Source: Sulfurovum sp. (lineage in GTDB: Bacteria; Campylobacterota; Campylobacteria; Campylobacterales; Sulfurovaceae). Taken from it: DNA of 6,265 nucleotides. The translations under genes and the position numbers were made by a program. Shown here one piece after another: positions 1-6,146 of this stretch. A model generated the notes under the pieces. It saw only the letters and a list, made by a program, of their open reading frames with translations, was not told the origin of the DNA and did no database searches. How positions within the stretch are numbered: position 1 is the stretch's first letter; each line of letters opens with the position of its first letter. Where the stretch lies: the NCBI GenBank assembly GCA_026985755.1, contig JALSPX010000281.1, positions 1 to 6,265 on the forward strand, read 5' to 3'.

Positions 1-793
1 AATGATAGCTCTGCGCATTGGGGTGTGATTGGCGAAAAAAGTCTAAAAGCGTTTGCACATCTTCATCGCCCCAAGTATATTTCCTATAGATACCTTCACT
101 TTTCGTACAAAGGTTTTGCATACTCTGTAGAGGGGTAGGTGTGAGTGCTAGGCTACTCAAAATAATATGGTTCTTCTGTAGATACGCTAGCTCTTTGGCT
201 CTGCTGACCTCTTCGCCTCCATCACTAAGAACTAATACGTGTTTGTTACTATGTGTTTCAAGTAGCGTTTCACTGGCTTCGAGTGCTGCAAAAAGGTTGG
301 TATTGTCTGCAAAGTACTGTGTGATATTGGCATCTTTGAGTAAGGTACGTAAGAGTGCAGGATTTTGGCTAAGAGGGTAGAGTCTGTAGGCATCATTGGC
401 ATAAAAGAGTATGCCGATGTCTAGCTGTGTTGCATTGGCAAGCAGGGTATCTACCTTTTTGAGTGCCAGTGCTAGGCGTGAGGGGTAGATGTCTGTACGG
501 TGCATAGATTTAGAAAAGTCTATGGCGATGACGAGTGATGATTTGGACTCTGAGGTGTCTAGTTGCTGTTTTTCTACCACAGGGCGTGCCAAAGCCACGA
601 TAAATAGAGCAAGAGAAAGCAAAAAAAGCCTAGTGCGTGTTTTGCTTCCCAAGCCCTGTGCATACGAGAGCTTTTTGAGCATCGTTTTAGAAAAGTGACG
701 ATGCATACTTTTCTCAGAGAACTTGGATTTGAAAAACAAAAAGAATAGAGGCACAAGCAACAAGAGCAAAAAGAGAGGATGTAGTAAAAACAT
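1..793 (-). CDS. batB: BatB-type VWA membrane protein (3' end missing)
   Basis: The first 264 codons of a minus-strand gene are present; the C-terminus lies beyond the left edge. The protein opens with a very hydrophobic segment (about residues 2-21, beginning MFLLHPLF) and has a second membrane segment at about 54-69 (RLFLLSLALFIVALARP). A von Willebrand factor A domain starts at about residue 86. Its metal-site (MIDAS) residues are all visible: DFSKS at 92-96, Thr165 in DNTN, and Asp191 in LSDGG. VWA proteins of this kind are membrane-anchored metal-binding adaptors that work with a MoxR ATPase, probably on envelope proteins; the exact substrate is unknown. The ATG shares one base with the stop of the upstream BatA gene (TAATG), which indicates translational coupling. 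BatB is preferred over a second BatA because of its position after BatA. Whether it carries a C-terminal membrane segment or TPR repeats cannot be seen. Confidence 0.88.
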   Translation of the reverse strand, partial: MFLLHPLFLLLLLVPLFFLFFKSKFSEKSMHRHFSKTMLKKLSYAQGLGSKTRTRLFLLSLALFIVALARPVVEKQQLDTSESKSSLVIAIDFSKSMHRTDIYPSRLALALKKVDTLLANATQLDIGILFYANDAYRLYPLSQNPALLRTLLKDANITQYFADNTNLFAALEASETLLETHSNKHVLVLSDGGEEVSRAKELAYLQKNHIILSSLALTPTPLQSMQNLCTKSEGIYRKYTWGDEDVQTLLDFFRQSHPNAQSYH

Positions 794-1698
794 TAAAATA
801 CCTCCCTGTCTCTACGTACCCACAACAGAGCAAAAGCACACAGAAGTGATAGCAGTAAAAAATACCTATAGATGGGTTGTGGCACTGCGATACTTTGGTA
901 GGAGAGCGTGCTTTTTTCTAAGCTATCTATCTGTGTATAGACAGTTTCTAGATCTGCTTTACTCTTGGCTTCAAAGCGTGGGGTATGGCTAGACTTAGAA
1001 ATAAGCTCCATCATGTTACTTTGGGTTTTGTCTATCAAAATAGTGTAGATTTTAACCTGATATTTTTTGGCAAGTTTTAGAGCGATGTTTAGTGGAGCAA
1101 CACTAGAGCTGTCTTCTCCATCACTCAACAAAATAATCACCTTGGAACGACTCTTGCTCTCTTTAAGCAGTTTGATAGACGAGACCAAAGCATCTATAAG
1201 TGCTGTACTTTTACCCAAAGCCCCGATGCCTAAGCCATTGACTATCTCTTTTTGTGCATTGCTATCAAAACTCAGTGGCGAGGCGATGCTACTATATGTC
1301 CCAAACACCACAAGCCCCAGTCTGTCTGAGGTTCGTGTGTCTATAAAACCAGAGACGACCTCTTTGACCACCTCTAGGCGTGTTTGCTTGTAGGCTTTTG
1401 GGTTAAACCCATAGAGGCTCATAGACCCACTGGTATCTAGGGCAAGCACAATGTCAAGGGCATCATTTTTAACCGTGTCTATACGTTTGATATGCACAGG
1501 ATAAGCCAGTGCGATGATGGCAAAGCTTAGCATCCCCCAAAGTAAAAAGGCATCCATACTACGTTTGGGCGTGGGTTTGTTTTTGAGCCATTGTGTGTGG
1601 GGCATGTAGTAGCTGTTTTGTTTGTGAGATTTATAGCGATGTAAGAGCACAAACAAAGGTAAGAGCAAAAGTGCATAAGGATACAGCAAACTAAACAT
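793..1698 (-). CDS. batA: BatA-type VWA membrane protein
   Basis: This is a complete 301-residue protein. The layout is the BatA one: a hydrophobic N-terminal helix (about 3-20), a second helix (about 49-68, ending in AYPVHI), a VWA domain (about 80-262) and a final membrane helix (about 277-294) with a basic tail (VRRDREVF). The MIDAS residues are intact: DTSGS at 88-92, Thr165 in GKST, and Asp193 in LLSDGED. The VWA domain should therefore bind a divalent cation and dock partner proteins at the membrane. The start is supported by GGGAG six bases upstream of the ATG, inside the end of the DUF4381-like gene, which it overlaps by 8 bases. Its stop shares a base with the next gene's ATG. Bat operons have been linked to envelope integrity and stress resistance, but the molecular job is not settled. 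It is slightly short for the family, with no obvious loss. Confidence 0.93.
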   Translation of the reverse strand: MFSLLYPYALLLLPLFVLLHRYKSHKQNSYYMPHTQWLKNKPTPKRSMDAFLLWGMLSFAIIALAYPVHIKRIDTVKNDALDIVLALDTSGSMSLYGFNPKAYKQTRLEVVKEVVSGFIDTRTSDRLGLVVFGTYSSIASPLSFDSNAQKEIVNGLGIGALGKSTALIDALVSSIKLLKESKSRSKVIILLSDGEDSSSVAPLNIALKLAKKYQVKIYTILIDKTQSNMMELISKSSHTPRFEAKSKADLETVYTQIDSLEKSTLSYQSIAVPQPIYRYFLLLSLLCAFALLWVRRDREVF

Positions 1699-2065
1699 CT
1701 TTGCTCCCTAGTTGTACTAAAAATATCTGTATTGCTTCTTGTAGTTCTATGGGTAGAGGGATAGTTTTTTTGTTGTATTTATAAGATTCAAGGGTAGTGA
1801 TGAGGTACTGTAATTTCTCTTTTTCCTGTACCGTACGTACTACAAACTTACCATAATAGCTCAATTGATGGGCAGTCCGTTTGCTGTCGTTGAAATCGCA
1901 GTGGTTTAAAATGTTGAGGTAATACGGGCGTGTTTTTTTCTTTTTTCTTTTCGTCCATCGCCAAAGAGCATAGAGTAAAATGAGGATGATTACACATACG
2001 ATACTCCCCCATTTGACAAAGTACGCAGTGGTATCTATGGCGGGGAAGATGTCGTATAGTGGCAT
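1691..2065 (-). CDS. DUF4381-like small membrane protein
   Basis: This is a 124-residue protein with a short N-terminal stretch (MPLYDIFPAID), one strong membrane helix at about 17-36, and a very basic stop-transfer run (KRKKKK at about 39-44). A helical, charged domain of about 80 residues follows and would lie in the cytoplasm. Size, topology, the N-terminal LYDIFP motif and the place between MoxR and BatA fit the DUF4381 family, which sits in many MoxR/Bat operons and has no known activity. I assign it mostly by context and topology, since the family is poorly conserved. The ATG lies 4 bases after the MoxR stop and lacks a good Shine-Dalgarno sequence, so translation probably depends on ribosomes finishing MoxR. 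The 3' end overlaps BatA by 8 bases. Confidence 0.75.
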   Translation of the reverse strand: MPLYDIFPAIDTTAYFVKWGSIVCVIILILLYALWRWTKRKKKKTRPYYLNILNHCDFNDSKRTAHQLSYYGKFVVRTVQEKEKLQYLITTLESYKYNKKTIPLPIELQEAIQIFLVQLGSKDV

Positions 2066-2069
2066 ATGT

Positions 2070-3017
2070 TTAGTCTATGTCAATCTGTTGTAAAATCACA
2101 TCGATGATGTCATCACTAGAGACATCCTCTACCTCTGCATCGTAGCTGAGTACGATACGGTGACGAAGTACCTCTTTGGCACATAGAGCGATGTCTATGG
2201 GGCTTACTTCTGTCTTGCCTCGCAAGTAAGCAAAGGCTTTGGAGGCTTTGATGAGGTCTATACTCGCCCTTGGGCTTGCCCCGAACGCTATACTATTTTC
2301 TAGTGCTTCTAGCCCATATTTTCTAGGCTCACGTGTGGCAAAAATAAGTTTGATAATATAGGCAGAAAGCGTAGGTTCTATGTGTATCTCTTTTACTTCT
2401 TTTTGCATCGCTTGGAGTGTCTGAACATCGATAACCTGTTCGATAGGAGCGAAGCTTTGGTTGGCTATCTTGGTGGCTATCTCAAACTCTTCTGCTTCGG
2501 TGTTGTAGCCTACAAGTGTTTTTATCATAAATCTATCGAGTTGTGCTTCTGGTAGTGCGTACGTACCCTCTTGGTCTATGGGATTTTGTGTGGCGATGAC
2601 TACAAAGGGTGAGGGCACAGCAAAGCTATGGTCACCTATGCTCACTTGTTTCTCTTGCATGACTTCAAGCAAGGCAGAGTGTACCTTGGCTGAGGCTCTG
2701 TTGATTTCATCACATAACAACAGGTTGGTAAATACGGGTCCCTGTTTGAGTACAAAACTCTCCGTTTTAGGGTGATACACTTCTGCCCCTAAGATGTCAG
2801 AGGGCAACAAATCAGCCGTAAACTGTACACGTTTAAATTCTAAGCCCAAAGCTTTGGCTAACGCATTTACCGCAGTAGTTTTGGCTAAACCTGGTAGCCC
2901 CTCTATGAGTATATGCCCCTCACTGAGCAAGCCTATGAGTAAGGCATTAATGAGCGTGGGGTGTCCGATGATGTGTTTGGTGAGTTCTTGTTTGAGTGTG
3001 TCTATAGGTCTTTTCAT
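2070..3017 (-). CDS. MoxR-family AAA+ ATPase
   Basis: A 315-residue AAA+ ATPase if the ATG at 3017 is used. In that numbering the motifs are Walker A GLPGLAKT (40-47), Walker B LLLCDE (99-104, followed by INRA), sensor 1 ATQNP (142-146), the MoxR signature LPEAQLDRF (155-163) and sensor 2 GASPRA (246-251). A C-terminal AAA lid domain follows. MoxR ATPases are cytoplasmic ring-forming chaperones that act with VWA proteins to mature or remodel partners, and two VWA genes lie downstream in the same operon. An upstream in-frame TTG at 3038 would add seven residues (MCDYNLS). I prefer the ATG because neither start has a ribosome site and the ATG-started protein begins where MoxR homologues usually do. 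A DUF58 gene normally follows MoxR, but here the next gene is the DUF4381-like one. Confidence 0.95.
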   Translation of the reverse strand: MKRPIDTLKQELTKHIIGHPTLINALLIGLLSEGHILIEGLPGLAKTTAVNALAKALGLEFKRVQFTADLLPSDILGAEVYHPKTESFVLKQGPVFTNLLLCDEINRASAKVHSALLEVMQEKQVSIGDHSFAVPSPFVVIATQNPIDQEGTYALPEAQLDRFMIKTLVGYNTEAEEFEIATKIANQSFAPIEQVIDVQTLQAMQKEVKEIHIEPTLSAYIIKLIFATREPRKYGLEALENSIAFGASPRASIDLIKASKAFAYLRGKTEVSPIDIALCAKEVLRHRIVLSYDAEVEDVSSDDIIDVILQQIDID

Positions 3018-3051
3018 GGAAAGATTATAGTCACACAATGTAAAAATTATA
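3018..3051 (-). promoter_or_regulatory. Candidate promoter(s) of the MoxR/Bat operon
   Basis: Reading leftwards there are two perfect TATAAT boxes, at 3051-3046 and 3029-3024. The upstream one predicts transcription starting near 3040, giving a leader of about 20 bases before the ATG at 3017. The downstream one predicts a start at or next to that ATG, giving a leaderless mRNA. Neither has a recognisable -35 box, which is common in Campylobacterota. No Shine-Dalgarno sequence precedes the ATG. These are motif matches in AT-rich DNA, so the choice between them is open. Confidence 0.5.
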
Positions 3052-3072
3052 TAAAATATACATTTTATAAAA
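3047..3072. repeat. AT-rich inverted repeat between the divergent operons
   Basis: TATAAAAT at 3050-3057 and ATTTTATA at 3062-3069 are perfect reverse complements separated by ATAC. Skipping one mismatched pair, two further bases on each side also pair, giving an imperfect palindrome of 26 bases. It covers the upstream -10 box of the leftward operon and lies where the -35 region of the rightward operon would be. It could be an operator shared by both operons, but low sequence complexity makes chance symmetry possible. Confidence 0.45.
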
Positions 3073-3077
3073 AGAAA

Positions 3078-3093
3078 CCACTATAATAAGTGG
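3078..3093 (+). promoter_or_regulatory. -10 promoter box inside an inverted repeat
   Basis: A perfect TATAAT (3082-3087) faces the signalling operon and predicts a transcription start near 3094, about 24 bases before the first codon. It is enclosed by CCACT (3078-3082) and AGTGG (3089-3093), perfect reverse complements with a 6-base spacer. Because the repeat lies at or upstream of the predicted start, it would act as DNA (an operator over the -10 box) and not as an RNA hairpin. No -35 match is seen at the usual distance. Confidence 0.6.
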
Positions 3094-3104
3094 AATAAAT
3101 GCAT

Positions 3105-3113
3105 AGAAGGAGG
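3105..3113 (+). promoter_or_regulatory. Strong Shine-Dalgarno site fixing a TTG start
   Basis: AGAAGGAGG is nearly a perfect ribosome-binding sequence and ends four bases before the TTG at 3118. The next possible in-frame start, GTG at 3130, is about 16 bases away, too far for this site. It therefore selects the TTG as the start of the Cache-domain gene. Confidence 0.8.
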
Positions 3114-3117
3114 AAAG

Positions 3118-4227
3118 TTGGGTAAATTTGTGAATAAAATAGCACTCTATTTGCTATTCCTTTTTTTAATCGTACTCTTCGCTTCTGTTTTTTTCTTTGT
3201 CCAAAAAGATAAAGAGGAGAAGTTGATTACTATTGGCGATCATGTGATAGAGAATTTTCGTATGGGAAGAGATTATGAGACAGTAGATTTACTCTCTTTT
3301 TCAATGGCACTTTCTGAAGATGGTGAACTGAAAAATGCACTGATAAATGATGATGAGACCAAAGGGTATGAGATACTATCGAATATCTCTAAACGTTTTA
3401 AAAAGTATACACACCTCAAATCATTGCGTCTTCAGATGATCACTCCAGAGTTTTATATCTTTGCTAGAAGTTGGAATGAAGGATTTGAGGGGATGCCTTT
3501 ATGGTGGTTTAGGGATGATTTAGATGCATTGAAAAAAAATAGCGAACCCAAAGTAGGGATGGAGACAGGTCGTCTTTTGACCTTTAAAGCCACAGTACCT
3601 ATTCGTAGTGGTAAAGAGGTTTTGGGTTATCTGGAGGTGATTAAACTCGTAGATGAATTTGTATTAAAACTTCGTCAAAAAGGGATAGAACTTTTTGTAC
3701 TGATGGATGAACACTATTTGGAAAAAGCATCCTTGATGAGAGATTTTCCTCTTTTGCATAATTATGTTATTGCCAATAGAAATTTTAATCAACAGCTTCT
3801 CAATACTATAGAGATGCTTGATTGGGATGTCTTGATGCGTGAGCGGTATCTCTATGAAGATGGTATCTTGTATCTCAAGGAGCCTATGTATAATGGGAGT
3901 GGAAAACAAGTCGGTATTTACCTGTTAGTTGTATCTTCTGAAGTATTTAAAGATTTTGAGACAAAAGAAGAAAAAATCTCTTTTTTCACACAGTTTTCAG
4001 ATGATGATATCAAGAAAGTGGTAAATGCCTGGGAAAATCCCTATGGGAGCTTCAGAGATTTAGAAGACAAAGAGGTGATTGAGCTTTTGCCCAAGTTACA
4101 TAAAGAGGATCAAGAAGAGCTAAAAATAAAGGCAAAATCCATTTTAAGACAATACAGTAAAGAGGAGTTGATTGATATCATATTGTCTCAAAAACATAAA
4201 GAGAAAAAGATAGGAGAGATAGAATGA
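3118..4227 (+). CDS. Membrane-anchored double-Cache-like sensor protein without output domain
   Basis: This 369-residue protein has one clear membrane helix (about 8-28) followed by a long extracytoplasmic part. Residues about 38-277 look like a double Cache sensor. The first module has a ligand-pocket-like stretch (ITPEFYIFARSW at about 108-119, then WWFRDDL) and the typical closing strands (VPIRSGKEVLGYLEV at about 160-174). A second, shorter module starts at about IELFVLMDEHYL (190-201) and closes with GKQVGIYLLVVSSEVF (262-277). No second membrane helix, HAMP, kinase, GGDEF or chemotaxis signalling domain follows. Instead residues about 288-369 are highly charged and probably helical. It starts with TTG behind AGAAGGAGG, and its stop overlaps the response regulator start (ATGA). 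I infer that it binds a small molecule outside the cytoplasm and works through the kinase two genes downstream. The dCache_3-like subtype is a guess from the sequence pattern. Confidence 0.8.
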   Translation: MGKFVNKIALYLLFLFLIVLFASVFFFVQKDKEEKLITIGDHVIENFRMGRDYETVDLLSFSMALSEDGELKNALINDDETKGYEILSNISKRFKKYTHLKSLRLQMITPEFYIFARSWNEGFEGMPLWWFRDDLDALKKNSEPKVGMETGRLLTFKATVPIRSGKEVLGYLEVIKLVDEFVLKLRQKGIELFVLMDEHYLEKASLMRDFPLLHNYVIANRNFNQQLLNTIEMLDWDVLMRERYLYEDGILYLKEPMYNGSGKQVGIYLLVVSSEVFKDFETKEEKISFFTQFSDDDIKKVVNAWENPYGSFRDLEDKEVIELLPKLHKEDQEELKIKAKSILRQYSKEELIDIILSQKHKEKKIGEIE

Positions 4228-4883
4228 AAGTACTTATTTTAGAAGATGAGTCTGTTTTGGCACTCAGTATGCAAGAGTTTTTAGAAGAGAGTGGCTATGA
4301 GGTGATATGTTTTGATAATTCCAATGATGCCTATGATGCTATCTATGAACAGGCGTTTGATCTCTATCTTTTAGATGTGAAAGTACCAGGAGAAAAAAAC
4401 GGCTTTGAGATGCTAGAGCTATTGAGAAAAGATGGTAATACCACGCCTGCTATTTTTATTACGTCTCTTACGGATATAGAAGATTTAAGCAGAGGGTATG
4501 AGTGTGGTGCCTGCGATTATATACGAAAGCCATTTGATTTGGCTGAGTTGAAACTGAGGGTAGAGCAGGTCATTAAGTTGCACTGTTTTGCTACAATGGA
4601 TGAAACGATAACACTGCCACATGGGTATCGTTATGATGTCAAAAAGATGAAGCTGACACTCAATGGTGAAAGCGTACAGCTTGCTAAAACAGAGACAAAG
4701 ATATTGGAACTGCTTATCAAACAAAGAGGTGGGGTCGTGAGTTGTGATATGTTTTGGGAAGAGGTCTGGGGAGAGTGGGTTGATTCTGCCAATATACGTG
4801 TGCAAGTAGGTAATCTACGTAAAAAACTACAAAAAGATTTTATTAAAAATGTACGTGGTGTAGGATATAGTATTGATTTTTAA
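4224..4883 (+). CDS. OmpR/PhoB-family response regulator
   Basis: This 219-residue DNA-binding response regulator has a receiver domain at 1-115 and a winged-helix domain at about 130-219. Receiver residues are all present: acidic pair Glu7-Asp8, phospho-acceptor Asp51 (LLDVKVPG), Thr80, and Lys102 followed by Pro103. The effector domain has the OmpR-type pattern, with LAKTETKILELL (helix 1), the recognition-helix area around SANIRVQVGNLRKKL, and the closing VRGVGYSI. The start codon overlaps the Cache gene stop by 4 bases (ATGA), with AGGAG seven bases upstream. Its end overlaps the kinase gene by 11 bases. Targets are unknown; its own promoter region is a reasonable candidate, since regulators of this type often control their own operon. 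Nothing suggests loss of function. Confidence 0.95.
   Translation: MKVLILEDESVLALSMQEFLEESGYEVICFDNSNDAYDAIYEQAFDLYLLDVKVPGEKNGFEMLELLRKDGNTTPAIFITSLTDIEDLSRGYECGACDYIRKPFDLAELKLRVEQVIKLHCFATMDETITLPHGYRYDVKKMKLTLNGESVQLAKTETKILELLIKQRGGVVSCDMFWEEVWGEWVDSANIRVQVGNLRKKLQKDFIKNVRGVGYSIDF
4862..4865 (+). promoter_or_regulatory. Ribosome site supporting the TTG start of the kinase
   Basis: AGGA inside the last codons of the response regulator gene lies seven bases before the TTG at 4873. No in-frame ATG occurs until about codon 58, well beyond the first membrane helix, so the TTG is the most sensible start. Confidence 0.6.
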
Positions 4884-6030
4884 TACAGAAGCATTTGCTA
4901 AAAAGTATGCACTGATTTATACAGGCATATTGGCTGTGGTATTGATCGTACCATTGATTGTCTATGTCTATTTGCTTTTACAAATAGATGAAGCCAAGGT
5001 AAAGCTTTCGTTAGAGAAACATGCCAAACAAATCGTGAATGCCATGCAACAATATGACAACCATGAAAAAACATTTCTCTTTCCTAGATATAAGAAGTAT
5101 CAAGCAGCATTGTATGATGATAACTATCAAATTATTTTCTCAACATTAGAATTTGAGCCCAAAGTATTTACGGGAAATTTTCATCAACAAGGAGAGAACT
5201 ACTACTACCTCTATAGTCTACCTAGAGCTTACTATTTTGGCTCTAGTACATTATTGGTAGCCACGCAACATACCGCCAGTAAAATCTACTATTTTACGGC
5301 AGCAACACTGTTGGCGATTATGGTGACGCTTTTTATATTTTCTTTTTTATTGTTAAAAAACTTTTCAAAGCCTTTTGCAAAAATAAACCAGCAACTTGAT
5401 AATTTTATCAAAGATTCTATGCATGAGATCAATACACCTCTAAGTATTATCAATCTAAACGCAGATTTGTTTGCCAATAAGCATGGTGACAATAAGTATC
5501 TACGACGTATGAAAGCAGCATCGAAAACATTGGCTACGATATACAACGATATGGATTATCTTATTAAACAAGGCAGGGTTGAGCATAAGCATCAAGAGAT
5601 TGATATGGGACTATTTATCCAAAACAGAGTCGATTATTTCCAAGAGATAGCCAATCTAAAGGATATTGTATTGGAGGTAGATGTGGAAGATGAGGTCTAT
5701 TATGATTTCTCTAAAACCAAACTCCAACGCATTGTCGATAACACTATCTCCAATGCGATTAAATATAGCAATAACAAAGCACATGTATACATAGGGCTCA
5801 TGCGAGAGAATGAAAAGATTATTTTCAAGGTAGAAGATAATGGTGTAGGTATAGATGATGTAGAGAAAATCTTTTCACGATACTATAGAGAAGACAGTGC
5901 CAAAGGTGGTTTTGGTATTGGCTTGAATATCGTGAAGCAAATTATCGATGAAGAGGGTATATCCTTAGATGTCTCATCTGTGCTTGGAAAGGGTACTACA
6001 TTTATGTATACTTTTATAAATCTGAAGTAG
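4873..6030 (+). CDS. Sensor histidine kinase, two membrane helices, no HAMP
   Basis: This is a 385-residue membrane histidine kinase. Helix 1 is at about 13-36 and helix 2 at about 138-162, enclosing an extracytoplasmic loop of about 100 residues rich in Tyr and charged residues. No HAMP is apparent: only about 20 residues separate helix 2 from the dimerisation helix. The H-box is MHEINTPLSII with phospho-acceptor His184. The ATPase domain shows the N-box (DNTISNAIKYS, Asn290 and Asn294), G1 box (DNGVGI at 322-327), F-box (IFSRYYRED) and G2 box (GGFGIGL at 345-351). It should phosphorylate the response regulator encoded just upstream, whose gene it overlaps by 11 bases. The short loop has no domain I recognise and may receive its signal from the Cache protein of the same operon. 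It starts at a TTG. No terminator hairpin is evident after the stop. Confidence 0.93.
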   Translation: MIFNTEAFAKKYALIYTGILAVVLIVPLIVYVYLLLQIDEAKVKLSLEKHAKQIVNAMQQYDNHEKTFLFPRYKKYQAALYDDNYQIIFSTLEFEPKVFTGNFHQQGENYYYLYSLPRAYYFGSSTLLVATQHTASKIYYFTAATLLAIMVTLFIFSFLLLKNFSKPFAKINQQLDNFIKDSMHEINTPLSIINLNADLFANKHGDNKYLRRMKAASKTLATIYNDMDYLIKQGRVEHKHQEIDMGLFIQNRVDYFQEIANLKDIVLEVDVEDEVYYDFSKTKLQRIVDNTISNAIKYSNNKAHVYIGLMRENEKIIFKVEDNGVGIDDVEKIFSRYYREDSAKGGFGIGLNIVKQIIDEEGISLDVSSVLGKGTTFMYTFINLK

Positions 6031-6039
6031 CTTATGGTA

Positions 6040-6066
6040 TTGAATAATGAGGGGGATTTGAATAAT
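6040..6066. repeat. Short direct repeat TTGAATAAT
   Basis: TTGAATAAT occurs at 6040-6048 and again at 6058-6066, 18 bases start to start, in the spacer after the kinase gene. The first copy is also part of a small palindrome (TATTGAATA, 6038-6046). Direct repeats are the usual binding pattern of OmpR-type regulators, but their half-sites are usually 10-11 bases apart, so the spacing is poor and the repeat may be accidental. Confidence 0.3.
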
Positions 6067-6106
6067 TGAACAAAATAAATACTGATATGCAAATGAGTAA
6101 AATATG

Positions 6107-6146
6107 GTGACATGTAAACCGTATATTAGTTAAAATAACTAAAATA
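6107..6146 (+). promoter_or_regulatory. Candidate promoter with overlapping palindromic operator
   Basis: GTGACA (6107-6112) resembles a -35 box and is followed after 18 bases by TAAAAT (6131-6136) as -10, predicting a start near 6143. Over the -10 lies a perfect 7-base inverted repeat, TTAGTTA (6126-6132) and TAACTAA (6136-6142), with spacer AAA. Skipping one mismatched pair, three more bases pair on each side (6122-6146). A further AGTTA half-site is at 6149-6153, touching the ribosome site. The arrangement fits autorepression by the helix-turn-helix protein encoded immediately downstream. Confidence 0.55.

Noticed and set aside
574..756. 60-residue minus-strand open frame overlapping the BatB start region
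   Set aside because: It is in another frame within BatB, whose membrane helices and VWA domain read continuously through this region.
723..992. 89-residue plus-strand open frame across the BatA/BatB junction
   Set aside because: It is antisense to two well-supported genes and its translation is low-complexity, with no family resemblance.
1067..1393. 108-residue plus-strand open frame
   Set aside because: It lies entirely antisense to the VWA domain of BatA, whose MIDAS motifs are intact. It has no ribosome site or recognisable motif.
3018..3038. Seven-codon N-terminal extension of MoxR from TTG at 3038
   Set aside because: It has no ribosome site, it contains a TATAAT box, and it adds residues (MCDYNLS) not expected in the family. 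Kept only as an alternative start.
3118..4227. Methyl-accepting chemotaxis receptor
   Set aside because: The Cache-like region suggested it, but there is no second membrane helix, HAMP, or the conserved signalling hairpin of chemotaxis receptors.
4485..4805. 106-residue minus-strand open frame
   Set aside because: It is the reverse shadow of the response regulator, which has complete receiver and winged-helix motifs.
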